From contig CAMWUN010000001.1 of the NCBI GenBank assembly GCA_947177425.1, forward strand, positions 120,682 through 184,681: 64,000 bases of DNA. The letters run 5' to 3'. Shown piece by piece: positions 8,525-16,755 of the stretch. The translations under genes and the position numbers were made by a program. This stretch comes from an uncultured bacterium (lineage in GTDB: Bacteria > Bacillota > Clostridia > Lachnospirales > Lachnospiraceae). The stretch's first letter is position 1; each line of letters opens with the position of its first letter. Below the pieces are notes generated by a model, which did no database searches, was not told the DNA's origin, and saw only the letters and a program-made list of their open reading frames with translations.

Positions 8525-9265
8525 ATGATCAGAATTATTTTAGTAGCCGTTTTTGTAGTTTCATTTTTAGTGTTAAGTATCCCCCTTTTAATTGCAGAGT
8601 GGATTATCGGTAAGTACAATATGGATTTGAAAAACAAAAGTTCCCTGGCTATCGTAAACTGGGCTTTCAGGGTGTGTCTGTTTTTATCCGGTGCAACTAT
8701 CATTGTGCGGGGAGAAGAAAATGTCCCCAAAGATGTGCCTGTCCTGTATATAGGCAATCACAGAAGTTATTTTGATATTTTGATTACTTATGTGAGGGTT
8801 CCCCGTCCCACCGGCTACATTGCCAAAAGAGAAATGCTAAAATGGCCTCTTTTAGTAAACTGGATGAGAAATCTCCACTGCCTTTTTCTGGATCGGAACG
8901 ATGTCAAACAGGGGTTTAAAATTATCCTTTCCGCCATTGACAAAGTGAAATCCGGCATTTCCATCTGTATTTTCCCGGAAGGTACCAGAAATAAGGTGAA
9001 CCATACCTTTATGGAGTTCCATGAAGGCAGTTTTAAGATTGCCGCCAAGACCGGATGCCCCATTATCCCCATGACAATTTACAATTCCGCAGATATCTTC
9101 GAGGATCACCTGCCCAAAATCAAAAAAACCCGGGTCATTCTGGAATATGGAAAGCCTGTTTACATGAAAGAATTATCCAGGGAAGACCAGCGGAAAATCG
9201 GCGCTTATACACAGAAAATAATTGAAGAGACCTATTTCAGGATAAAAGAAGAAGCAGGTTTTTAG
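8525..9265 (+). CDS. plsC: 1-acyl-sn-glycerol-3-phosphate acyltransferase (PlsC family)
   Basis: The protein is expected to acylate lysophosphatidic acid to phosphatidic acid at the membrane. With the start at 8525 it has 246 residues, a normal length. It shows an N-terminal membrane segment (residues 4-27), the HX4D motif NHRSYFD at 78-84 and FPEGTR at 150-155. The frame is open from 8387, but AAAAAAGGAA lies just before the ATG at 8525 and the upstream 46 codons do not look coding. A hairpin overlapping the stop codon probably ends the transcript. The gene stands alone between two minus-strand groups. Confidence 0.88.
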   Translation: MIRIILVAVFVVSFLVLSIPLLIAEWIIGKYNMDLKNKSSLAIVNWAFRVCLFLSGATIIVRGEENVPKDVPVLYIGNHRSYFDILITYVRVPRPTGYIAKREMLKWPLLVNWMRNLHCLFLDRNDVKQGFKIILSAIDKVKSGISICIFPEGTRNKVNHTFMEFHEGSFKIAAKTGCPIIPMTIYNSADIFEDHLPKIKKTRVILEYGKPVYMKELSREDQRKIGAYTQKIIEETYFRIKEEAGF

Positions 9266-9274
9266 CCTGCTTCT
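9250..9274. terminator. Bidirectional hairpin between plsC and murF
   Basis: AGAAGCAGG pairs with CCTGCTTCT. The plsC stop codon lies in the loop. The convergent murF ends at 9285, so the hairpin can serve both strands. Confidence 0.55.
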
Positions 9275-9284
9275 AATATTTAAG

Positions 9285-10694
9285 TCAATTATAATCTTTC
9301 AAAAATTCCACAGCCTTCTCAAACTGCATCCCATGGGAGGCTTTCACCAGCACAGTATCTCCCTTTTTAAGGATGCTGGGCAGTCCCGCCAGCATATCAT
9401 CCCTTGTATCAAAGTAGTAAATTTCCACTTTTCTTCCGGCCCCCATGGTCTTATTTTTCTCCACAGCCGTCTCATACATATTCCGGGAAAGTGCGCCTGT
9501 GCAGATTAATACATCGATTCCCTTTTCCACCGCATAACTTCCGACTTCACCGTGCAGTTCTTTTTCCTTTCCGCCAAGTTCAAACATATCCCCCAGAACT
9601 GCGGCCTTTCTGCCCAGAGCCATGGCCAGCAGGTCGATGGCGGCCCGCATGGAGGCCGGGTTTGCATTGTAGCAGTCGTCTATCAGGGTACAGAAAGGCA
9701 GTGAAAGGACGTTGCTCCGGCCGCTGACTGTTTCCGCTTTTGCAATTCCCTGACGGATTTCCTGCGCAGTAAGTCCCATCTGCATGGCTACCCCGGCCGC
9801 TGCCAGGGCATCCGTCACCATGTGAATCCCTGGCAGCGGGATTTCGATAGGGAACACTTCCAGATTTGCATGGACTACTACATCCGTTCCAAAAAGCCCC
9901 TTGCTCATAATGTCCGATCCATAAATTTCATTGGACGGATTCAGCCCGAAATGAACAGGCTTATGCTTTCCTGTTTTCCTTATACGGCACAGCATATCGT
10001 CATCGCCGTTTACAAACACATAACCGTCCGGGTTCATATAATCAAAAATTTCTGATTTTGCCTGCAGGATTCCTTCCCGTGTTCCCAGATTCTCCAAATG
10101 ACACTGTCCGATATTGGTCATTACGCAGATGTCCGGCCGGGCAATTTTGCTTAAACGGTGCATCTCGCCAAAGTTACTGATGCCCATTTCCAGCACGGCA
10201 ATCTGATGTTCTTCCCTGATAGACAGCACTGTAAGGGGAAGTCCCACTTCATTGTTAAAATTGCCCTGGGTCTTTAAGACATTATATTTGACGGAAAGCA
10301 CTGCCGCTATCAGTTCCTTGGTGCTGGTCTTCCCAACGCTGCCCGTGATTCCCACTACCCAGACTGCAAGCTGCGCCCTGTAGTATCCGGCAATATCCTT
10401 CAATGCCTTAAAGGAATCCTCCACCAGAATATACGGGATGCTGCAGTTTTCCGGCGCCTGCTCGCATACCACGCCCAGCGCCCCTTTTTGGGCAACTGCC
10501 GGAATAAATGTATGGCCGTCCACCCTCTCGCCTTTGGTGGCAATAAATATACCGTCCGGCTCTATCTTACGGGAGTCAATTACCACGCAGGAAGCTTCTT
10601 TCGCCTCCCCCGCCGCTTTCTCTTCCGGCTGCCCGGCTCTATACAGCGTGCCTTTACAGGCTTTCGCTATATTTTCTAATGTCATATTCTTCAT
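9285..10694 (-). CDS. murF: UDP-N-acetylmuramoyl-tripeptide--D-alanyl-D-alanine ligase
   Basis: MurF adds the D-Ala-D-Ala dipeptide made by Ddl to the UDP-MurNAc tripeptide. From the ATG at 10694 the product has 469 residues. It shows the Mur ligase ATP loop GITGSVGKTST at 115-125, EMGISNFGEMHRL, and the C-terminal DDCYNANPASM motif with VLGDMFELG. The frame continues to 10745, inside ddl. The start at 10694 was chosen because GAGGCGG lies just before it and the gap to ddl is then 7 bp. Gene order ddl then murF places both enzymes of the D-Ala-D-Ala branch on one transcript. Confidence 0.95.
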   Translation of the reverse strand: MKNMTLENIAKACKGTLYRAGQPEEKAAGEAKEASCVVIDSRKIEPDGIFIATKGERVDGHTFIPAVAQKGALGVVCEQAPENCSIPYILVEDSFKALKDIAGYYRAQLAVWVVGITGSVGKTSTKELIAAVLSVKYNVLKTQGNFNNEVGLPLTVLSIREEHQIAVLEMGISNFGEMHRLSKIARPDICVMTNIGQCHLENLGTREGILQAKSEIFDYMNPDGYVFVNGDDDMLCRIRKTGKHKPVHFGLNPSNEIYGSDIMSKGLFGTDVVVHANLEVFPIEIPLPGIHMVTDALAAAGVAMQMGLTAQEIRQGIAKAETVSGRSNVLSLPFCTLIDDCYNANPASMRAAIDLLAMALGRKAAVLGDMFELGGKEKELHGEVGSYAVEKGIDVLICTGALSRNMYETAVEKNKTMGAGRKVEIYYFDTRDDMLAGLPSILKKGDTVLVKASHGMQFEKAVEFLKDYN

Positions 10695-10701
10695 ATCCGC
10701 C

Positions 10702-11736
10702 TCATTTCTGCGCTGCTTCCAAAATCTTTTCACATAATTCCCCAAAACTTATTCCCACTGCCGCCGCCTCCTGGGGAAGCAGGGAGGTAGGCGTCATCCC
10801 CGGAAGAGTATTGGCTTCCAGACAGAAAACCTCCCCTTCCCTGTTCATCATAAAATCCATTCTGGCATAATTTTTCATCCGAAGCGCTGCGAACGCTTTC
10901 TCTGCATACATTTGAAGTTCACGGGTTTTCTCCGGGGAAATGTGGGCCGGACAGGTTTCAATTGTTGAGCCTGGCTGATATTTGTTCTTATAGTCGTAAA
11001 ATCCCTGAAGGGGGGCAATCTCTATTACTGGCAGCGCTTTCCCATCCATTACGCCTACGGAAAATTCGCGCCCGTCAATATACTGCTCCACAATTACCTC
11101 GTCGTCATATTTAAATGCTTCCTCCAGCGCGCTTTCATACTCGCTCTCATTCATGGCTATGCCCACGCCCACGCTGGAACCGCCGCAACATGCTTTTACA
11201 ATGCAGGGAAACGGCACCCCCTCTTTCTGTTTCTGTTCCTTCCTGAGACGGATTCCTGCCGGGGTCGGAATATGATGAAATGCAAAAAGTTCTTTTGAAA
11301 TTCCCTTATCCATGGCCAGCGCCGAACTTACATAGTCTGTGCCTGTGTATGTAATCCCCAGAAGGTCAAAACATGCCTGTATTTTTCCGTCTTCCCCGTT
11401 TTCCCCATGCAGAGCCATAAATACGGCATCGGCTGACTGACAGAGTTTAATGACATTGGGGCCGAAGAAATTTTTATCCCCGTCGGGGCGCATGGCCTTA
11501 ATCTGGGAAATATCGGGATTTTTCTCTGTAATCGTTCCCAGTTCTCCCGCCCAGTCTTTTTCTTCTTCAAAAATATCTTTTAAATCTTTCCCTGCTTCTT
11601 TTTCATATCCTAAATATACGTCCAGAAGCACCGCCTGGTGCCCGCGCGCCTTCAGTGCCCGGTATATCATGGTTCCCGAACTTAAGGACACATCCCTCTC
11701 TGTACTGATTCCGCCAGCCAATACAACTATTTTCAT
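10702..11736 (-). CDS. ddl: D-alanine--D-alanine ligase
   Basis: Ddl condenses two D-alanines with ATP. The 344-residue ATP-grasp protein shows LAGGISTERDVSLSSG near the N-terminus, the glycine-rich GSSVGVGI loop, EQYIDGREFSVGV around the active site, and the C-terminal NTLPGMTPTSLLPQ. The tyrosine in EQYIDGREF is the form seen in D-Ala-D-Ala rather than D-Ala-D-Lac ligases, so no vancomycin-resistance type is indicated. The ATG at 11736 follows a purine-rich site. It lies 7 bp upstream of murF and 120 bp downstream of the GH9-like gene. Confidence 0.95.
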   Translation of the reverse strand: MKIVVLAGGISTERDVSLSSGTMIYRALKARGHQAVLLDVYLGYEKEAGKDLKDIFEEEKDWAGELGTITEKNPDISQIKAMRPDGDKNFFGPNVIKLCQSADAVFMALHGENGEDGKIQACFDLLGITYTGTDYVSSALAMDKGISKELFAFHHIPTPAGIRLRKEQKQKEGVPFPCIVKACCGGSSVGVGIAMNESEYESALEEAFKYDDEVIVEQYIDGREFSVGVMDGKALPVIEIAPLQGFYDYKNKYQPGSTIETCPAHISPEKTRELQMYAEKAFAALRMKNYARMDFMMNREGEVFCLEANTLPGMTPTSLLPQEAAAVGISFGELCEKILEAAQK

Positions 11737-11856
11737 AATCCGCCTCCTGCCCTTTTACTGATGATATCTATTTTATGTAACAGTTCTGGTACTACGCACA
11801 TCTTCCCCACTACATTACCGCAATATTTCCAACATGAAAACAGGATATACTGCCGC

Positions 11857-13350
11857 TTACTTTGCAAAAAATGCCATTTCACTAAGCATAACTATCAGCT
11901 TACTGTCCATATCAAGCTGTCTCATGATTTCTGTATCTGCAAAATTGATTCCCATTTCGTTTCTTCCCATAAAATAGTGAAAATGATTTTCTATAATATT
12001 TTTGTACTCCCGGTTAGTTATCATGTAATCCGCCGTTGTCAGATACATCATATCCAGCAACAGTTTCTGATGGTTTTCTCCCGCAGTCCGGTAAATGCTT
12101 CCCCTTGTCTCTTTTGAAATTTCTTCCGCCTTTGTCAGAATTACTTCGGCAATTTCTGCACAGTAGGTAAGTTCCACCTGCCTGCTGGTGGAAATATACG
12201 CAGCGCAGCCCAGAAAATCAATTTCATCCATTCCATCCTTATAACTGCCTTCTTCAAGGTATTCCAAAACAATTCTGTGAAAAGAACCTCTGCCCGATGC
12301 CCTGTACAGTTCCGCTGCCGCCGCAAATTTCAGGCTGTCCGCCGGGGCCGTATCATTACGCTTTACATACCGCCACGCATTTTCCGCCGCCCGAAGACAC
12401 AGCCCTGCGTATTCTGCGTCATAATCCTGATAAAGATAACTGAACTTGGCCAGGGCCATTGCGAAAGCCTTGGAGGAGCGGATATCCTCCGGCTCCACAT
12501 AAGAAATTATTCCCATCCCCCTGTCCCGCTCACAGACCGTAATCCCTGCATAAACTGCGCCGGTCTGTTCATTCTGCATTTTTAAAAGCCAGTCTGTTTC
12601 ATAGCGTATCTCGTCCAGCACATCGGGAATATTGTTTCCGCTTTCCGGGATACCTGTGTCATCGCCAAAGGCTTCCCCGTATAATTCATAAGCAAACAGC
12701 ATTGCCCCTATATTGCGGGCCGCCCATTCTGCTTCCCGGGAGCCTTCCTTCGTCTGATGCCATCCCCCGGCCCCGTCAAAAGCCTCCGCCTCCTCCCTGA
12801 ACCTGGCTTTACCGGTATGGCAGGCATTGTGCGCCTCTTCCCCTGCAAATTCCTTTGTCAGGGTCATCCCGCAGCGGCTGTAATAAAACTGTCTGCACGC
12901 CTCATTAAGCGCCTGCCCGTATAAGTCCTCCCCGATTTTAAAGGAATAAGACCTTCCAAGTATGGGTGCCTCTATGTAATAGGTTCCCGGCTGGCTGACC
13001 CCGGAGAAGTCCCCATAGCAATTATATTCCTGTGATTTCTCATTATATCCCTTATTTTCCAGATATCCTGTATATACCCGCTCCCCGGTATCCTCCTGTA
13101 CCACATAGAATTCTTCCGGCATTTCACTTCCCTTAAATATTGCCACTTTACTGCTTTCATTTATGTATCCATACTGATTTATCAAAATAGCAGGTGAAGC
13201 AGCCGGCATTTCATAAGAAATGACCGGCTCTTTTTCCATACCAGCAAATGTATTTCCTGAAACTTCCCCCTCGTATTCTATTTGAGACGGCGAACAGCCT
13301 GTCAGCAAAATCATCAGCAAGATAACCGCCATTTTCTTCATCCTGCCCAA
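11857..13350 (-). CDS. GH9-like lipoprotein with lost catalytic motif
   Basis: The 497-residue protein begins with a lipoprotein signal ending LLTGC (Cys19), so it should be anchored outside the membrane. Residues about 55-140 form an Ig-like domain of the cellulase N-terminal type (ILINQYGY to GRSYSFKIG). The rest is an all-helical glycoside hydrolase family 9-type barrel. In GH9 enzymes GGWHDAGD carries the catalytic base. Here GGWH (195-198) is followed by QTKEG, so both Asp residues are missing, and the usual C-terminal catalytic segment is shortened. It is probably a binding or scaffold protein, not a glycosidase. The TTG at 13350 has GGGAGGG 6 bp upstream; an ATG at 13341 or a GTG at 13365 is possible. 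Confidence 0.75.
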   Translation of the reverse strand: MGRMKKMAVILLMILLTGCSPSQIEYEGEVSGNTFAGMEKEPVISYEMPAASPAILINQYGYINESSKVAIFKGSEMPEEFYVVQEDTGERVYTGYLENKGYNEKSQEYNCYGDFSGVSQPGTYYIEAPILGRSYSFKIGEDLYGQALNEACRQFYYSRCGMTLTKEFAGEEAHNACHTGKARFREEAEAFDGAGGWHQTKEGSREAEWAARNIGAMLFAYELYGEAFGDDTGIPESGNNIPDVLDEIRYETDWLLKMQNEQTGAVYAGITVCERDRGMGIISYVEPEDIRSSKAFAMALAKFSYLYQDYDAEYAGLCLRAAENAWRYVKRNDTAPADSLKFAAAAELYRASGRGSFHRIVLEYLEEGSYKDGMDEIDFLGCAAYISTSRQVELTYCAEIAEVILTKAEEISKETRGSIYRTAGENHQKLLLDMMYLTTADYMITNREYKNIIENHFHYFMGRNEMGINFADTEIMRQLDMDSKLIVMLSEMAFFAK

Positions 13351-13408
13351 ACTTATCCCTCCCACTGCAAATGCACAGACCTGTCTGAACTGTTATCTCC
13401 CGCGTATA

Positions 13409-14611
13409 TTATACATTTTTTTCACAGACAGGTAAAGAAAAGCTTTCGTCTGAATATACAATCTGTCCATCAATGATTGTGCACATGGTTCTGGCGGATA
13501 CTTTCAAAGGAAGGTCGTCAAAAATAGCGATATCTGCGTCCTTTCCCACTTCCAAAGATCCTACCCTGTGATCTGTCCTGCATATCTGTGCGGGATAAAT
13601 GGTGATGGATTTTAGCGCCTCCATCTCATCCAGACCGGATTTTACCGCCAGTCCTGCACAGATGGGAAGGGACTGAATCAGGGAAACCGGGTGGTCTGTG
13701 GTGATGGCCGTTTTCACACCCGCCTGGTTTAATATCCCTATGGTCTTAAACGCCATATTCTGGACTTCTATTTTGCTCCTGCTGGAAAGATCCGGCCCTA
13801 CAATGGCTGGAAAACCGGATTTTTTTACTTCCTCCACGATCAGATGTCCTTCGCTGCAGTGATCCAGCGTCATATCCAGCCGGAATTCCTTTGCAATTCG
13901 TATGGCCGTCTGGATATCATCGGCCCGGTGTACATGGGCTTTTAAAGGAATCTTTTTCTCGAAGACCGGAATCCAGCATTCATAGCGGAAGTCTTCTTCC
14001 TCCCGCTTCATTCCCGCACACTTTTTTTCATAATAGCGCTGGGCTTTAAACAGCTCCTCCCGGAGCATGGCAGCAATTGCCATTCTGGTTGCCGGGGACT
14101 TTCCCTGGCCGGAATAATTTACCTTTGGATTTTCGCCAAAAGCAATTTTCATTGCGGCAGGCGCAGACACAATCAAATCGTCAATACATCTTCCGCAGGT
14201 CTTTACAAAGGCAAAGGCCCCTCCTGCCACATTAGCGCTTCCCGGCCCGATCATGGCCGAAGTAATCCCGGCCCGCACGGCATCGTCAAAGGCTGCATCC
14301 ATAGGATTAATCGCATCAATTGCACGCAGATAAGGCGTGATGGGGTCTACTGTCTCATTGCAGTCATCCCCCTCCATCCCTTTCTTTTCCTCCGTAATTC
14401 CCATATGGCAGTGGGCCTCAATCAGACCGGGCATCACCAGAAGTCCAAGGGCATTTACAACCTCTGCCCTGCCGCCTTCCGGCAAAGGAAAAGGGGCTCC
14501 ATCTTTCATAGGCCCCAGTTCTCTTATTTTCCCGTTTTCAATGCATATATATCCCTTTTCCCAGATTTCTCCAGCCATGGTCAGTATTTTACCGCCAATA
14601 ATATATAACAT
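13409..14611 (-). CDS. Amidohydrolase-superfamily metal-dependent hydrolase
   Basis: The 400-residue protein has the composite amidohydrolase layout: a beta-sandwich split between N- and C-termini (MLYIIGGKILTM, and GKDADIAIFDD near the end) around a TIM barrel. Visible metal ligands are HCH in IEAHCHMG (residues about 67-72), the His residues in KAHVHRADD and LDHCSEGH, and the Asp in TTDHP. The closest described relatives are imidazolonepropionase-like and dihydroorotase-like hydrolases of unknown substrate. A 19-bp gap separates it from the upstream SpoIIQ-like gene, so it is probably cotranscribed with sporulation genes. The substrate is unknown. Confidence 0.85.
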   Translation of the reverse strand: MLYIIGGKILTMAGEIWEKGYICIENGKIRELGPMKDGAPFPLPEGGRAEVVNALGLLVMPGLIEAHCHMGITEEKKGMEGDDCNETVDPITPYLRAIDAINPMDAAFDDAVRAGITSAMIGPGSANVAGGAFAFVKTCGRCIDDLIVSAPAAMKIAFGENPKVNYSGQGKSPATRMAIAAMLREELFKAQRYYEKKCAGMKREEEDFRYECWIPVFEKKIPLKAHVHRADDIQTAIRIAKEFRLDMTLDHCSEGHLIVEEVKKSGFPAIVGPDLSSRSKIEVQNMAFKTIGILNQAGVKTAITTDHPVSLIQSLPICAGLAVKSGLDEMEALKSITIYPAQICRTDHRVGSLEVGKDADIAIFDDLPLKVSARTMCTIIDGQIVYSDESFSLPVCEKNV

Positions 14612-14630
14612 TATTTTTACCTTCCTAATC

Positions 14631-15521
14631 TCAGTTCAGTTTGGTCATCGGGTTTACAGGTTTGCCGTCTTTGGTCAGCTTGAAGTAGACATTGGTTCCC
14701 TCCACGCTGAAATATTTGGTGGGCGCCGCTACTTCCGCAATTACATCTCCCGCTGCCACATAGCTGCCTTCTGAAACCAGAATATTAGTAAGCTGTCCAT
14801 AAGTAGCCTCATATCCGCCTCCCAGTTCCATGGTAATTCCATTTCCAATCTGGGGATCCTTAAACACAGATATCACTTTGCCGGCAGAAGCCGCTGTAAT
14901 TAAATCTCCTGTATTTGCCTGAATGATAATTGCCGGGTTATACTTATACTGCTGCAGCGTGGGGAAGTAAACAGTCTTGTCCATACTATAATTGACAAGA
15001 ATATTTCCCACCACAGGCCATACAAGGGTATCGGAATCACTGAAAGTAAGGGCGGGCTGCATGGCTGTTGACAGTGCCGGCGTGCCTTCCCCGTCAGTTA
15101 CCTCCTCCGTCTCCTGTTCCTTTGTCTCCTGCTCCTTAGAATCCTGCTCCCCGGACTTTCCCTTCGCGGTATCCTCCTGGTCAGCCCCGTCGGACATGCT
15201 TTCGCTGTCAGACTGGTCTGGATTTTCAACATTTAAGGAGTTGGTCTCCTGAAAATATGGATCGTAGTCCAAATCGTCCGATGGCGTCGTATCCTGAGTC
15301 ACATTTTCCGTAAGGCTCATTTCATTTTCCCCGGCCATGTTTGCACCTGCGGCCGCATTATTTTCAATAGAACTTAAATCTACCACATAGCCCTCATCCT
15401 GGCTGCTTGTGTCCCTTCCCAGCCACAGCCCGGTAGCTGTTAATGACCCTAAAACCAATATTGCTGAGGCAACCATAAGGAACCGTTCTTTAGCAAGACC
15501 TCTTCTTCTACTTCTTCTCAT
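14631..15521 (-). CDS. SpoIIQ-like M23-family protein, catalytic residues absent
   Basis: The 296-residue protein starts with a basic stretch (RRSRRR) and one transmembrane helix (about 14-36). A Ser/Asp/Glu/Gln-rich linker of about 115 residues follows, then a C-terminal LytM/M23 fold from VWPVVGNI to the end. Zinc ligands of active M23 peptidases are missing: the Y-x-H-L motif is YGQL, and the H-x-H motif is NVYF. Bacillus SpoIIQ is also an inactive M23 protein that pairs with SpoIIIAH across the forespore septum, so the same role is likely. The ATG at 15521 follows GGAGGAAAAG; an ATG at 15548 in the same frame is less likely. It lies just after spoIID. Confidence 0.8.
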   Translation of the reverse strand: MRRSRRRGLAKERFLMVASAILVLGSLTATGLWLGRDTSSQDEGYVVDLSSIENNAAAGANMAGENEMSLTENVTQDTTPSDDLDYDPYFQETNSLNVENPDQSDSESMSDGADQEDTAKGKSGEQDSKEQETKEQETEEVTDGEGTPALSTAMQPALTFSDSDTLVWPVVGNILVNYSMDKTVYFPTLQQYKYNPAIIIQANTGDLITAASAGKVISVFKDPQIGNGITMELGGGYEATYGQLTNILVSEGSYVAAGDVIAEVAAPTKYFSVEGTNVYFKLTKDGKPVNPMTKLN

Positions 15522-15592
15522 CTTTTCCTCCATTCCGAAGCATTGCAAAATCTTCTTGTTCTTTATGGTTAGTTTTTCCCCTTTTTCCTTCT

Positions 15593-16612
15593 TTATTCAA
15601 ATTTTGTAATTATTGCATCATCAAAAAAATAGTTCAGAATCTTAATATAGTCTGCTCCTTCCTTAGCCATTTCATTAGCCCCGAACTGGCTCATTCCCAG
15701 CCCATGGCCCGAACCTTTGACGGATATAAAAATCTGCCCCTCTTCTTTATTGAAATGAAAGCTTGATGACAAAAGCCGGAAAATTTCCCGAAACTGTTCC
15801 CCCGATGCATATTTTCCTTCTTTTTCTATATACAGTACATATCCCACACTATCCCTGTAAAGCCGGTATCCTTCCAGTTCCTCTTCCACCGTGACTTTAT
15901 CATTTTCCAGAATTTCTTCTTCCGTCATTCTGATGCCGGGCACATCCTCCCAGAGTCTGTCGAACTCCCTCTCGTCATAAACTGCTGTACTCGCATATTC
16001 CGGCGCCAGAAAATCCCTGCTGCACACTACGCTTTTTAAATAAGGATATTCTGCAAAAAATAACTCATTTCCATTTCGCGTAGCGCCGTTGCTGACAGCA
16101 AAATATGCGCCGTCCACAGGTATCCCGTCATATACAAGGCATACCCCCGCTGTCTGTGATACGGCGGCAAGAATATTTTCCTGTACCGGGATGCTGCCGT
16201 AATCATTGTCCGAGGCAGCAATCTGCCTGCCCTCCCTTCTGCTTCCGTCCGCCAGGTAAAGGGACGATAAAAGATCGGATCGGATCAAGACTGCCTGTGC
16301 CTTTAAAGTTTCCGGTTCAAAACTATTATCAATGCTTCTTGCCAGTTGGTCCGCCACATACATTTCCAACGGAATGCTCTCATTTCCAACTACCGTAGTA
16401 TTTACGATAAAAATATTCCCCCCGCCAAGGGCATCTTCCACCATTAACATATCTGTCATGGAAGTGTCCCTCTCTTTTAAATTCCCAAACAGGAAAGTTA
16501 TCAGATACGGCACCAGCAGCAAAAGCAAAAGAACCGTACCAAGACTTTTTGAAAAAAATCCTGATACGATTCTCTTTTTTCTGACAGTTTGAAAGACTAT
16601 GCGTTTTTTCAT
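15593..16612 (-). CDS. spoIID: Stage II sporulation protein D, divergent
   Basis: SpoIID is a membrane-anchored lytic transglycosylase that thins septal peptidoglycan during engulfment with SpoIIP and SpoIIM. The 339-residue protein has a cytoplasmic basic start, one transmembrane helix (24-43) and the SpoIID domain with NESIPLEMYVADQL, FEPETLKAQAV and a C-terminal KGSGHGLGMSQFGA motif. In active enzymes the sequence before FEPE reads ASEMP with the catalytic Glu. Here it is ARSID (91-95), so Ser93 stands in that place. The SNGATRNG loop also departs from the usual SGGxT. Its ribosome binding site is buried in a hairpin. The next gene is SpoIIQ-like, supporting a sporulation role. Confidence 0.85.
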   Translation of the reverse strand: MKKRIVFQTVRKKRIVSGFFSKSLGTVLLLLLLVPYLITFLFGNLKERDTSMTDMLMVEDALGGGNIFIVNTTVVGNESIPLEMYVADQLARSIDNSFEPETLKAQAVLIRSDLLSSLYLADGSRREGRQIAASDNDYGSIPVQENILAAVSQTAGVCLVYDGIPVDGAYFAVSNGATRNGNELFFAEYPYLKSVVCSRDFLAPEYASTAVYDEREFDRLWEDVPGIRMTEEEILENDKVTVEEELEGYRLYRDSVGYVLYIEKEGKYASGEQFREIFRLLSSSFHFNKEEGQIFISVKGSGHGLGMSQFGANEMAKEGADYIKILNYFFDDAIITKFE

Positions 16613-16617
16613 AAGAC

Positions 16618-16645
16618 ACCTCCAGGCTATTTTATGCCTGGAGGT
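16618..16645 (-). promoter_or_regulatory. Hairpin sequestering the spoIID ribosome binding site
   Basis: On the minus strand ACCTCCAGGC (16645-16636) can pair with GCCTGGAGGT (16627-16618) around an 8-nt loop, a perfect 10-bp stem. The 3' arm contains the GGAGGT Shine-Dalgarno sequence that lies 5 nt before the ATG at 16612. A TATAATA element near 16649-16655 could place the transcript start at or just inside the 5' arm. Confidence 0.65.
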
Positions 16646-16755
16646 CTGTCTATTATACCTTTATGTTATCTAAACCCTGTGGGGCTTTTGCATTGTTTGT
16701 GCCTGCCCGGCCGCATATTTTGAAAATGGTTTCCCGGTACGGCCAACGCTGTCTG

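Noticed and set aside
10702..11736. Vancomycin-resistance type ligase
   Set aside because: The EQYIDGREF sequence is of the D-Ala-D-Ala type, and no vanH or vanX gene is nearby.
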